A stretch of 11,569 bases of DNA from assembly GCA_045541255.1 (NCBI GenBank), contig JAZQIU010000043.1, positions 1 through 11,569 on the forward strand, given 5' to 3'. Made by a program: the position numbers and the translations under genes. Positions 6,688-11,569 of the stretch are shown piece by piece. Under the pieces are notes generated by a model. That model had not been told where the DNA came from. It did not search any database and saw nothing but the letters and a program-made list of their open reading frames with translations. Source of the stretch: UMGS1124 sp045541255 (GTDB lineage: Bacteria; Bacillota_I; Bacilli_A; RF39; UBA660). How positions within the stretch are numbered: the stretch's first letter is position 1; each line of letters opens with the position of its first letter.

Positions 6688-7176
6688 ATGGAGAATAAGT
6701 CGTTTCTAAGTAAATTTATTTTCTTGTTAGTTATTATTGTCCTAATAGTAGTTATGGCATTCTTTATTATAAACAAAAATGAAGTGGATGCTGATATGCA
6801 AGAAATAGAGCTTATTACTAGTATGAATGTTGATACTTACGATCAAGATTTATACATATATAAAATGGAAAATGACAAAATATATGCTTCAGAATACTTT
6901 TACAATACATATTATCTTAATAATAATACGGTTACATTTGATGAATATAATTTGAGTGATGATACAAAATTTTATTTAAAAACCTTATCAAATACTGATA
7001 AGGATATAAATAATATAAAAGTTAGTTATGATCCAATAACAGAAAATGAATTTAACTATTTATTAAATAACTATACACTTTTAAAAATATATGTATGGCT
7101 AGATGAAAATGAAATGTGTAAAAATGTGCTTTTATATTCAGCGAATAATATGGAATTAGTTATAGAACAATATTAA
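6688..7176 (+). CDS. Single-pass membrane or exported protein, unknown function
   Basis: A 162-residue protein I cannot assign. Residues about 10-28 form one strong membrane helix (FIFLLVIIVLIVVMAFFII) preceded by Lys, so the N-terminus is inside and the remaining ~130 residues are outside. The outer part is acidic, rich in Asp, Asn, Tyr and Glu, without the low complexity of the 1941-2288 protein; it has a single cysteine (in NEMCKNV) and no lipobox. AGGAG at 6674-6678 lies 9 bases before the ATG. It follows dnaI by 52 bases but has its own promoter, and it is convergent with gerE across a shared terminator. Its role is unknown. Confidence 0.8.
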   Translation: MENKSFLSKFIFLLVIIVLIVVMAFFIINKNEVDADMQEIELITSMNVDTYDQDLYIYKMENDKIYASEYFYNTYYLNNNTVTFDEYNLSDDTKFYLKTLSNTDKDINNIKVSYDPITENEFNYLLNNYTLLKIYVWLDENEMCKNVLLYSANNMELVIEQY

Positions 7177-7206
7177 AAAATCGTAAAAAATAATTACGAT
7201 TTTTTT
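7175..7206. terminator. Bidirectional terminator between the 6688 gene and gerE
   Basis: A 12-bp perfect stem, AAAAAATCGTAA (7175-7186) and TTACGATTTTTT (7194-7205), with a 7-base loop and flanking A/T runs on both sides. The stop codons of both convergent genes (7174-7176 and 7194-7196) fall at its edges. Confidence 0.85.
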
Positions 7207-7406
7207 ATGTTTATTTCATTTAATTTTATTAATTCAATTATAGCATTAGATCTATTAATTACATCTAATTTTTGCATTACATTAGAAATATGATTTCTTA
7301 CAGTTTTTTCACTAATATTTAATAGTGCACTTATTTCTTTAGTACTTTTATTTTCGATTAGCAACTGAAATATTTCTTTTTCTCTCTTAGTTATTATATT
7401 TTTCAT
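7194..7406 (-). CDS. gerE: GerE-like LuxR-type sporulation transcription regulator
   Basis: A 70-residue protein consisting only of a LuxR/GerE-type DNA-binding domain. The core TKREKEIFQLLIENKSTKEI (6-25) and ISEKTVRNHISNVMQKL (31-47) is nearly the same as B. subtilis GerE (TKREREVFELL..., ISEKTVRNHISNAMQKL), and the length is close to its 74 residues. GerE is the last mother-cell regulator of sporulation, acting with sigma-K on coat genes. The helix-turn-helix spans about 21-45. I use the ATG at 7406, preceded by GGGAGTG at 6-base spacing; the TTG at 7433 would add nine residues that swallow the ribosome binding site. The gene follows spoIIIAH by 55 bases, with a sigma-K-like promoter match between. 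Another standalone LuxR-type regulator is possible, but the size and sequence favour GerE. Confidence 0.85.
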   Translation of the reverse strand: MKNIITKREKEIFQLLIENKSTKEISALLNISEKTVRNHISNVMQKLDVINRSNAIIELIKLNEINIKKS

Positions 7407-7435
7407 ATTAACACTCCCTATAATATTACTCAATA

Positions 7436-7462
7436 TATTTTATGAGAAAAAAAATTAGTTGT
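7436..7462 (-). promoter_or_regulatory. Candidate sigma-K (or sigma-E) promoter for gerE
   Basis: On the minus strand, AC (7462-7461), 16 bases, then CATAAAATA (7444-7436), which fits the sigma-K pattern AC-N16/17-CATAnnnTA. A start near 7428 would leave a leader of about 22 bases before the gerE ATG. In B. subtilis gerE is transcribed by sigma-K. Short AT-rich motifs occur by chance here, so this is a prediction. Confidence 0.45.
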
Positions 7463-7947
7463 TATTGAAATTTAATAGTTATATACATTTTATTAGTATA
7501 TTGTTCCTGTATTTTTCTGATAATATCATTTGCTAACTTTACATCATGAGTTTTATTAGAAATTGTAACAGATATTTTATCATTTTCTATTTTAACAAAA
7601 CTTTTATAACTAAAATTTTCTTCTATTAATTTTTCTATACCTTCTTCTTTTCCTTTATTTGAGTTAATATTTTGTATTTTTTCATATGCAGTATTTTTTT
7701 CTTCTAAAGTAGTTTTTTCATTTAAAAGAATAGATTGAAGTTCATTCATAGTACTTTCTATTTCTTCATCATTTTGAACTCTTAAAGCAGCTAAAGAATC
7801 ACTATTATTTATATTAATTGTTTGTAATTCTGTATCATTTTCTTTTATAGTTGCTAAAGTATTATTTGGCATTGCAACATAATATACACTTAAAACTAAA
7901 ATAATACTAAATAGAGTTAAAAACCATAAACTTTGTTTATTTATCAT
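7462..7947 (-). CDS. spoIIIAH: Stage III sporulation protein SpoIIIAH (compact form)
   Basis: A 161-residue membrane-anchored protein matching SpoIIIAH, the mother-cell ring protein that pairs with forespore SpoIIQ in the channel joining the two cells. N-terminal KQSLWFLTLFSIILVLSVYYV (about 4-24) is the family's K-Q-x-x-W-x-L-T start and single membrane helix. A helical linker (about 60-95, with TTLEEKNTAYEKI) leads to a C-terminal YscJ/FliF-like ring domain (about 97-161) with V-x-I-x-N-D-x-I-x-V-T-I and a final ITIKFQ. It is shorter than the 218-residue B. subtilis protein, mostly in the linker. TTGGAGGAATATT gives a strong ribosome binding site before the ATG at 7947. The other spoIIIA genes are not next to it: two tiny ORFs lie upstream and gerE downstream. 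Confidence 0.82.
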   Translation of the reverse strand: MINKQSLWFLTLFSIILVLSVYYVAMPNNTLATIKENDTELQTININNSDSLAALRVQNDEEIESTMNELQSILLNEKTTLEEKNTAYEKIQNINSNKGKEEGIEKLIEENFSYKSFVKIENDKISVTISNKTHDVKLANDIIRKIQEQYTNKMYITIKFQ

Positions 7948-7998
7948 AATATTCCTCCAATAACTATTACATTATATTAATAAATTAAATTAATTATT

Positions 7999-8052
7999 CT
8001 ACAAAAATAAACTTAAAGCATAAACTATAATCTTTGCTATTATACGCCACAT
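7999..8052 (-). CDS. Tiny ORF encoding a 17-residue hydrophobic cationic peptide
   Basis: Encodes MWRIIAKIIVYALSLFL and stops at TAG. The ATG at 8052 is preceded by AGAAGGAGG at about 6-base spacing, one of the best Shine-Dalgarno sites in the window, which is why I list so short an ORF. The peptide is a basic N-terminus (R3, K7) plus one hydrophobic helix, suited to lying in or on a membrane. It starts 52 bases before the spoIIIAH gene on the same strand. A second ORF upstream encodes a peptide with the same MWRI start. I do not recognise a family; it could be a small structural peptide, a leader peptide or a toxin-like peptide. Confidence 0.5.
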   Translation of the reverse strand: MWRIIAKIIVYALSLFL

Positions 8053-8125
8053 AATATCCTCCTTCTAAAAACGTAATAAAAAGAATTTAATTTTAATATA
8101 AAGTTGTTTAAATAAATTATACATA

Positions 8126-8173
8126 TTAAACCAACAATAGGAGTCTTAAAATTATTCTAAATATTCTCCACAT
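8126..8173 (-). CDS. Tiny ORF encoding a 15-residue hydrophobic cationic peptide, MWRI paralogue
   Basis: Encodes MWRIFRIILRLLLLV, ending TAA. AGAAAGGA lies 5 bases before the ATG at 8173. An in-frame ATG at 8197 would extend it by MKDLERNV but has no ribosome binding site and would cover the good one, so the shorter form is preferred. With arginines at 3, 6 and 10 it can form a short amphipathic cationic helix. It shares the MWRI start and similar leader bases (TAGAA...GGA...TTATGTGG) with the ORF at 7999-8052, suggesting a tandem duplication. Function unknown. Confidence 0.45.
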   Translation of the reverse strand: MWRIFRIILRLLLLV

Positions 8174-8250
8174 AACATTCCTTTCTAGGTCCTTCATAAT
8201 ATATATAATAAAATTTTTTGTATTTCCTTTTTTAAGTATAAAAAAATTAT

Positions 8251-8269
8251 AAAAAAAAATAATAATAAT
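8251..8269. repeat. A9 and (AAT)4 simple repeat directly before a start codon
   Basis: A run of nine A (8251-8259) merges with four AAT units (8258-8269) that abut the ATG of the AI-2E-family gene. No ribosome binding site is present in this stretch. Short repeats at this place can change length and alter expression, but low complexity is expected in such AT-rich DNA. Confidence 0.5.
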
Positions 8270-9253
8270 ATGAAAAAGAATAATTTAAATATTTTAATTA
8301 CATTACTAATATTTTTAGTAAGCTTATATATTATAAGAATTTTAAAATTAACAGGAATATGCTGTATGATACTTTCTATATTAAGTCCACTGTTTTTTGG
8401 ATATGTTTTATCATGGATTTTAAAGCCAATAGTAGATAAAATAAAATTCAATAGAATAGTTACAACTTTAATTATATACTTATTATTTATTGGCATCATA
8501 ATATTTATATTATTTAATTTAATACCTTTAATAATTACTGAAACAAAAAGAATTATACCAATTATAAAATATTATATAAATCATAATAGAATAATTTTAA
8601 AAATATATGAAAGTTTGAATATAAAAAATATATTAACAACAAATATAAAAATAATGAATGATTGTTTAAATAATTTTTTTGGTATAACGATGAATGTAAT
8701 ATACAGTTTAATATTTGGATTTTATTTTTTAATAAGAAAAGATAGTTTTGATTATTTTAAATTTATTCCAAAAATTTTAAGAAATAATATAAGTAAAGAT
8801 TTGAGACTATATATAAAAAGTATTTTACTTGATACTTTATTTATGTTTATTATATTATCTATAGCATTTAAAATTATAGGGTTATCAAGTCCTTATCTTT
8901 TTGCACTATTTTGTGCTATTACCAATATTATTCCGTATGTAGGTCCATACATTGGGGGAGTACCAGCAGTTTTAATCGGCCTAACAAAAAGTATTAAAAT
9001 GGGGATAATAGTAACTATAACAATAATAGTCGTACAAACAATAGAAAATAATATAGTACAGCCTTTAATAGTTAGCAAAAATGTAAATTTAAATCCCATC
9101 CTAATATTAATAGGAGTAATTATATTTAGTCACTTTTTTGGGATATTAGGAATGATTATATCTACACCTATAGTGTTAGTAGTGAGGAATATTATAAATT
9201 ACTATAAAAAAAATAAACCAAAATGGTTTAATTTAATTCTTGATAAATTGTAG
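8270..9253 (+). CDS. AI-2E/PerM-family membrane protein (possibly YtvI-like)
   Basis: A 327-residue membrane protein with about 7-8 helices. The AI-2E transporter superfamily (TqsA, PerM, YtvI, YueF) is shown by FALFCAITNIIPYVGPYIGG (211-230) and by TIENNIVQPLIVSKNVNLNP (257-276), followed by the paired C-terminal helices with GILGMIISTPIVLV (291-304). Members include exporters, Na+/H+ antiporters and the sigma-E-dependent sporulation protein YtvI, so transport substrate cannot be read from sequence; the adjacent spore genes make a YtvI-like role possible. No Shine-Dalgarno site precedes the ATG at 8270, which follows A9 and (AAT)4. The last 26 bases overlap the opposite-strand transglutaminase-like gene. 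Confidence 0.85.
   Translation: MKKNNLNILITLLIFLVSLYIIRILKLTGICCMILSILSPLFFGYVLSWILKPIVDKIKFNRIVTTLIIYLLFIGIIIFILFNLIPLIITETKRIIPIIKYYINHNRIILKIYESLNIKNILTTNIKIMNDCLNNFFGITMNVIYSLIFGFYFLIRKDSFDYFKFIPKILRNNISKDLRLYIKSILLDTLFMFIILSIAFKIIGLSSPYLFALFCAITNIIPYVGPYIGGVPAVLIGLTKSIKMGIIVTITIIVVQTIENNIVQPLIVSKNVNLNPILILIGVIIFSHFFGILGMIISTPIVLVVRNIINYYKKNKPKWFNLILDKL
9206..9230 (-). terminator. Intrinsic terminator of the transglutaminase-like gene
   Basis: On the minus strand, stem TAAACCA (9230-9224), TTT loop, stem TGGTTTA (9220-9214), then eight T (9213-9206). It lies inside the 3' coding end of the convergent AI-2E-family gene and includes the stop codon at 9228-9230. Confidence 0.8.
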
Positions 9254-10121
9254 TATCAAATTTATGATCTTTAGTATCAAACTCTAATAATTTATTTGTA
9301 TTAATTAAGAAAAATTTATGTGATAAAGTATCAACGTCAGAGTTTTTAGTAACTGGATCATCCCAAGTTAAATCTATATGTAACCATTGACCATTAATTA
9401 ATACAACATTCCATACATGCGTATCACTAGCAACTTTATAATTTCTTAATCCAAACTTAGTTAAAAATATGGCCATTAAATCTGCATAACCACTACATAC
9501 AGCTGTACCATTAAATAAAGGCCCTAAAGCAGTATAGGAAGCATCATTAGACTTGTTTATATCATATCTTGTATTATTAATTATATGGTTATGTATTGCT
9601 AACATTTTATCTTCATCACTCATACCATTAGTGATTTCTTTAGTTATTATTTCATCAACTCCACGCTCACTCTTTTCTATATCTTCATCGCTATATAATT
9701 TAGTAACATTAATAGTTACTTCTCCTGTTGTACTACTAACAACTCCAATTTTAGAATAATTATTATATGGATGAACATAATTATTTATATTAGAAAGTAG
9801 AGTAGTATTTTTACTTATTGAAGTAATATCCTTTAAACAATCAGTATACTCATCAGGACAATAAAACGTAAATGTTTCCCATCCGTTATTTAAAGTTGAA
9901 AAAATTATATTTAATAATCCTTGATAACTATATGGTACATAATTTTTACTTAATTGAACAAATTTAAAGTCATAGTTTTTAGCATAATCATTACTACTAG
10001 CAATTCGAACTTTCTTTTCACTTTCTAAAAAATCTGCTAAATAATTAGACAAAGTATCCATATTTATCAAAACTAACAAAGTTAATATTAAACATATAAT
10101 TAAAGAAAATGTTTTTTTCAA
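9228..10121 (-). CDS. Membrane-anchored transglutaminase-like (Transglut_core) protein
   Basis: A 297-residue protein with an N-terminal membrane anchor or signal peptide (FSLIICLILTLLVLI, about 5-19) and a C-terminal papain-like transglutaminase fold. The catalytic triad is visible: Cys209 in TAVCSGYADL, His235 in DTHVWNVV and Asp250 in HIDLTWDDP. These proteins are usually outside the cell and act as peptidases or crosslinkers of cell-envelope proteins; substrate is unknown. Residues about 38-165 are a non-catalytic extracellular region with two cysteines (in FYCPDEYTDCL). I choose a TTG start at 10121, because AAGGTGAT lies 6 bases upstream; the GTG at 10130 is part of that site. It lies downstream of rpsT on the same strand but behind a strong terminator. 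Confidence 0.85.
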   Translation of the reverse strand: MKKTFSLIICLILTLLVLINMDTLSNYLADFLESEKKVRIASSNDYAKNYDFKFVQLSKNYVPYSYQGLLNIIFSTLNNGWETFTFYCPDEYTDCLKDITSISKNTTLLSNINNYVHPYNNYSKIGVVSSTTGEVTINVTKLYSDEDIEKSERGVDEIITKEITNGMSDEDKMLAIHNHIINNTRYDINKSNDASYTALGPLFNGTAVCSGYADLMAIFLTKFGLRNYKVASDTHVWNVVLINGQWLHIDLTWDDPVTKNSDVDTLSHKFFLINTNKLLEFDTKDHKFDTTIYQELN

Positions 10122-10155
10122 TTTAATCACCTTATTTCAATGATACCAAAAAGTC

Positions 10156-10190
10156 AAAAAAAAAGAAATGATTAAGCGCTCATTTCTTTT
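10156..10190 (-). terminator. Intrinsic terminator of rpsT
   Basis: On the minus strand, stem AAAAGAAATGA (10190-10180), 8-base loop holding the rpsT stop codon, stem TCATTTCTTTT (10171-10161), continuing into a run of nine T (10164-10156). The last S20 codons form the left stem. Confidence 0.85.
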
Positions 10191-10438
10191 ACTTTTTTAT
10201 TTAATCTTGCTTTTTGTCTATCACAAGTATTTTTCTTTATTAATCCCTTTGAACAAGCTTTATCAATGTTACAAATAAATTTCTTAAGTTCAGTATTTGC
10301 TAATTCTTGGTCTTTTCCAGCGATAGCTTTTTCAACCTTTTTCATAGAATTTTTTACTTTAGCAGTATAGATATTATTAGCAATAGTAGTTTTAATATCT
10401 GTTTTTACTGACTTTTTAGAACTTTTTATATTAGGCAT
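10172..10438 (-). CDS. rpsT: 30S ribosomal protein S20
   Basis: An 88-residue basic protein, the size of bacterial S20, which binds 16S rRNA and helps assemble the small subunit. N-terminal MPNIKSSKKSVKT matches the family's M-x-N-I-K-S-A-K-K-R start, and the C-terminal half ACSKGLIKKNTCDRQKARL corresponds to the A-A-K-K-G-x-I-H-K-N-T-A-A-R-K-K-S-R-L block. Three cysteines (in KFICN, KACSK and NTCDR) are unusual for S20 but do not affect the call. AGGAAGGAGCG gives a strong ribosome binding site 5 bases before the ATG at 10438. It appears monocistronic, with its own promoter and terminator. Confidence 0.95.
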   Translation of the reverse strand: MPNIKSSKKSVKTDIKTTIANNIYTAKVKNSMKKVEKAIAGKDQELANTELKKFICNIDKACSKGLIKKNTCDRQKARLNKKVKEMSA

Positions 10439-10468
10439 AATTTCGCTCCTTCCTTAAATACAATATTG

Positions 10469-10497
10469 ATTTTATCAAAAAAGTTTAAAAAAAGCAA
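10469..10497 (-). promoter_or_regulatory. Likely promoter for rpsT
   Basis: On the minus strand: TTGCTT (10497-10492), 17-base spacer rich in T, then TAAAAT (10474-10469), about 30 bases before the start codon. The -35 is weak (three matches). Confidence 0.45.
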
Positions 10498-10524
10498 ATA
10501 AAATAGTACTTTTTCTTTAATTTT

Positions 10525-10540
10525 ATTAGTTTTTACTAAT
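10525..10540. repeat. Short inverted repeat between rpsT and the final gene
   Basis: ATTAGT (10525-10530), TTTT, ACTAAT (10535-10540). It lies between the two divergent promoters and could be an operator or a chance palindrome; there is no T-run pattern of a terminator. Confidence 0.3.
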
Positions 10541-10563
10541 TATTATACAAAAAAACTTTTATA

Positions 10564-10592
10564 TTGAAAAAAAACGTAATTTATTATATGAT
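10564..10592 (+). promoter_or_regulatory. Sigma-A-like promoter for the final surface-protein gene
   Basis: TTGAAA (10564-10569), exactly 17 bases, TATGAT (10587-10592), followed by AAAAGGA and the ATG at 10625. Matches are four of six at -35 and five of six at -10. Confidence 0.65.
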
Positions 10593-10624
10593 TATTATGT
10601 AATATGAATAAAAGGATTGATTAT

Positions 10625-11569
10625 ATGAAAAACTCAATATTTAAAAGTTATACAAAAAAAATATTAAGAAGTGAAGCTTTTATTTCAGTAATTGTAGTTT
10701 TTGTATTAGCTCTAGGTATAATTGGAACAAGTTATGCTCTTTATATGGATGTTGATACAGATACAGATTATCAATTAGTTGAAGTAGGAGATTTAAAAAT
10801 AGATTTTGATAATATTGATAATAGTACTAATCCAGAAGATTATAGTAAAATAACTTTAAATAATATGATTCCTATGGAAGATGAGATAGGTATTAAACAA
10901 AATGATAATATATTCTCTTTCCGTATTTATAATACAGGAACATATACAGTAGATTATGATATAAAATTAGTAACTGCTGATGGCAATGAAGTTGATACTA
11001 AATATATTAATTATCAATTATGTAAAGATGATGCTACAAACTGTAGCGATGTTAAAACATTAAGCGATACAAAAGATTCTATTATTAAAGAAGAACATAT
11101 ATTTCCGACTTATGAAGGAAATGATGCTAGTGTGTATTACTTTATAAGACTTTGGATTAATAATCAATATCCTTTAAATACAGAAGCAGATAGTAATATT
11201 GTTTTAAGGGTTTTAATTGAAGCATCAAATGCGAATGGTACATTAGATAATAAAAAAACATTAGCGGGCACTATATTAAATAATGCAAAAAAAGGCGATG
11301 GAATAACAACTACTAAATATCAAACAATATCAAATAGTAGTTTAGGTACTTCTTCAAATGAAGATGAAAGATTATTACTAACTACAAAAGATAATGATGG
11401 AATAAGCTATTATTATAGAGGTAATGTCATAGATAATTATATGAACTATGAAGGAATGTGCTTTAGAATAGTAAGAATATTAGGTAATGGAAACATAAAG
11501 CTAGTTCTTGCTGATGAAAATAATGAATGTAATAGTAAATTAATAACAAATACGAGTTCATTAATAGGT
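10625..11569 (+). CDS. Exported surface protein with SipW/TasA-like N-terminus (3'-truncated)
   Basis: The frame stays open to the window end, giving the first 315 residues of a longer protein. A basic start and a hydrophobic segment (about 18-36) lead to GTSYALYMDVDTDTDY (34-49), then GDLKIDF (55-61). This layout resembles SipW-type signal peptides of TasA/camelysin-like proteins (GTYAYFSD... followed by GTLD), though cleavage is not proven. A beta-rich domain follows, with SFRIYNTGTYTVDYDIKL (98-115), like bacterial surface Ig-like domains. Near the end, AGTILNNAKKGDGI (214-227) and SYYYRGNVIDNYMNYEGMCFR (261-281) continuing into IVRILGNGNIKL match a motif I recall from surface proteins of gut Bacillota (YYFRG...WRIVRIxGDGxIRL). 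The ATG at 10625 has AAAAGGA 8 bases upstream; an in-frame ATG at 10604 lacks one. Confidence 0.75.
   Translation, partial: MKNSIFKSYTKKILRSEAFISVIVVFVLALGIIGTSYALYMDVDTDTDYQLVEVGDLKIDFDNIDNSTNPEDYSKITLNNMIPMEDEIGIKQNDNIFSFRIYNTGTYTVDYDIKLVTADGNEVDTKYINYQLCKDDATNCSDVKTLSDTKDSIIKEEHIFPTYEGNDASVYYFIRLWINNQYPLNTEADSNIVLRVLIEASNANGTLDNKKTLAGTILNNAKKGDGITTTKYQTISNSSLGTSSNEDERLLLTTKDNDGISYYYRGNVIDNYMNYEGMCFRIVRILGNGNIKLVLADENNECNSKLITNTSSLIG

Noticed and set aside
8102..8125. TATAAT-like element on the minus strand between the two tiny ORFs
   Set aside because: No -35 at suitable spacing and no extended -10, so it cannot be separated from AT-rich background.
8194..8499. A 101-codon minus-strand ORF upstream of the tiny MWRI ORFs
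   Set aside because: It overlaps the 5' part of the AI-2E-family gene in antisense, and its end is a low-complexity Phe/Leu/Lys run from A-rich DNA; no ribosome binding site seen.
9553..9759. A 68-codon plus-strand ORF inside the transglutaminase-like gene
   Set aside because: It is antisense to the segment between the membrane anchor and the catalytic cysteine; no translation signal.
1..11569. Possible Mycoplasma-type genetic code (TGA as Trp), suggested by the low GC content
   Set aside because: Tryptophan is encoded by TGG in the recognised proteins, and TGA ends the rnfC-like gene and dnaB exactly where the next gene's start or ribosome binding site lies.

Overview
The window is very AT-rich (roughly three quarters A+T by eye) and densely packed with Bacillota-type genes: the DnaB/DnaI helicase-loader pair, TmcAL, TrmB, and the endospore proteins Cse60, SpoIIIAH and GerE. 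TGA is used as a stop: it ends the rnfC-like gene, where it overlaps the next start, and it ends dnaB, next to the dnaI ribosome binding site. The standard bacterial code therefore applies, not the Mycoplasma code. I infer an AT-rich, probably host-associated and fairly streamlined Bacilli/Clostridia-like lineage that keeps at least part of the sporulation programme. Species cannot be named from this sequence alone.

Layout from left to right. At 1-1688 (+) lie the 3' part of an RnfC-like iron-sulfur protein and a translationally coupled RnfD-like membrane protein. The small sporulation gene cse60 follows at 1729-1893 (+). A low-complexity Asn/Met-rich coiled-coil protein faces it (1941-2288, -). 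trmB (+) and tmcAL (-) converge on a perfect bidirectional terminator at 2971-3000. After a divergent promoter region come a two-helix small membrane protein and the replication pair dnaB-dnaI (4436-6635, +), then a single-pass exported protein of unknown role (6688-7176, +).

The most interesting region is 7194-8173 (-). Read in transcription order it has two tiny ORFs with strong Shine-Dalgarno sites, both encoding peptides that begin MWRI, then a compact spoIIIAH, then a GerE-length regulator with a sigma-K-like promoter match in front of it. This looks like a small mother-cell sporulation block, and the rest of the spoIIIA operon is not next to it. An AI-2E/YtvI-family membrane protein diverges from it (8270-9253, +) and overlaps tail-to-tail with a membrane-anchored transglutaminase-like protein (-). 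rpsT (-) precedes that gene. The window ends inside a long surface protein (10625 onward, +) whose N-terminus resembles SipW-type/TasA-like secreted proteins.

Functional themes are replication initiation (dnaB, dnaI), tRNA modification and translation (trmB, tmcAL, rpsT), sporulation (cse60, spoIIIAH, gerE, possibly the tiny peptides and the YtvI-like protein), membrane electron transfer (rnfC/rnfD-like) and the cell surface (transglutaminase-like protein, final ORF, ORF at 6688). Almost every gap contains a recognisable hairpin terminator or a promoter-like sequence. No tRNA, rRNA, CRISPR array, insertion sequence or prophage gene was seen.
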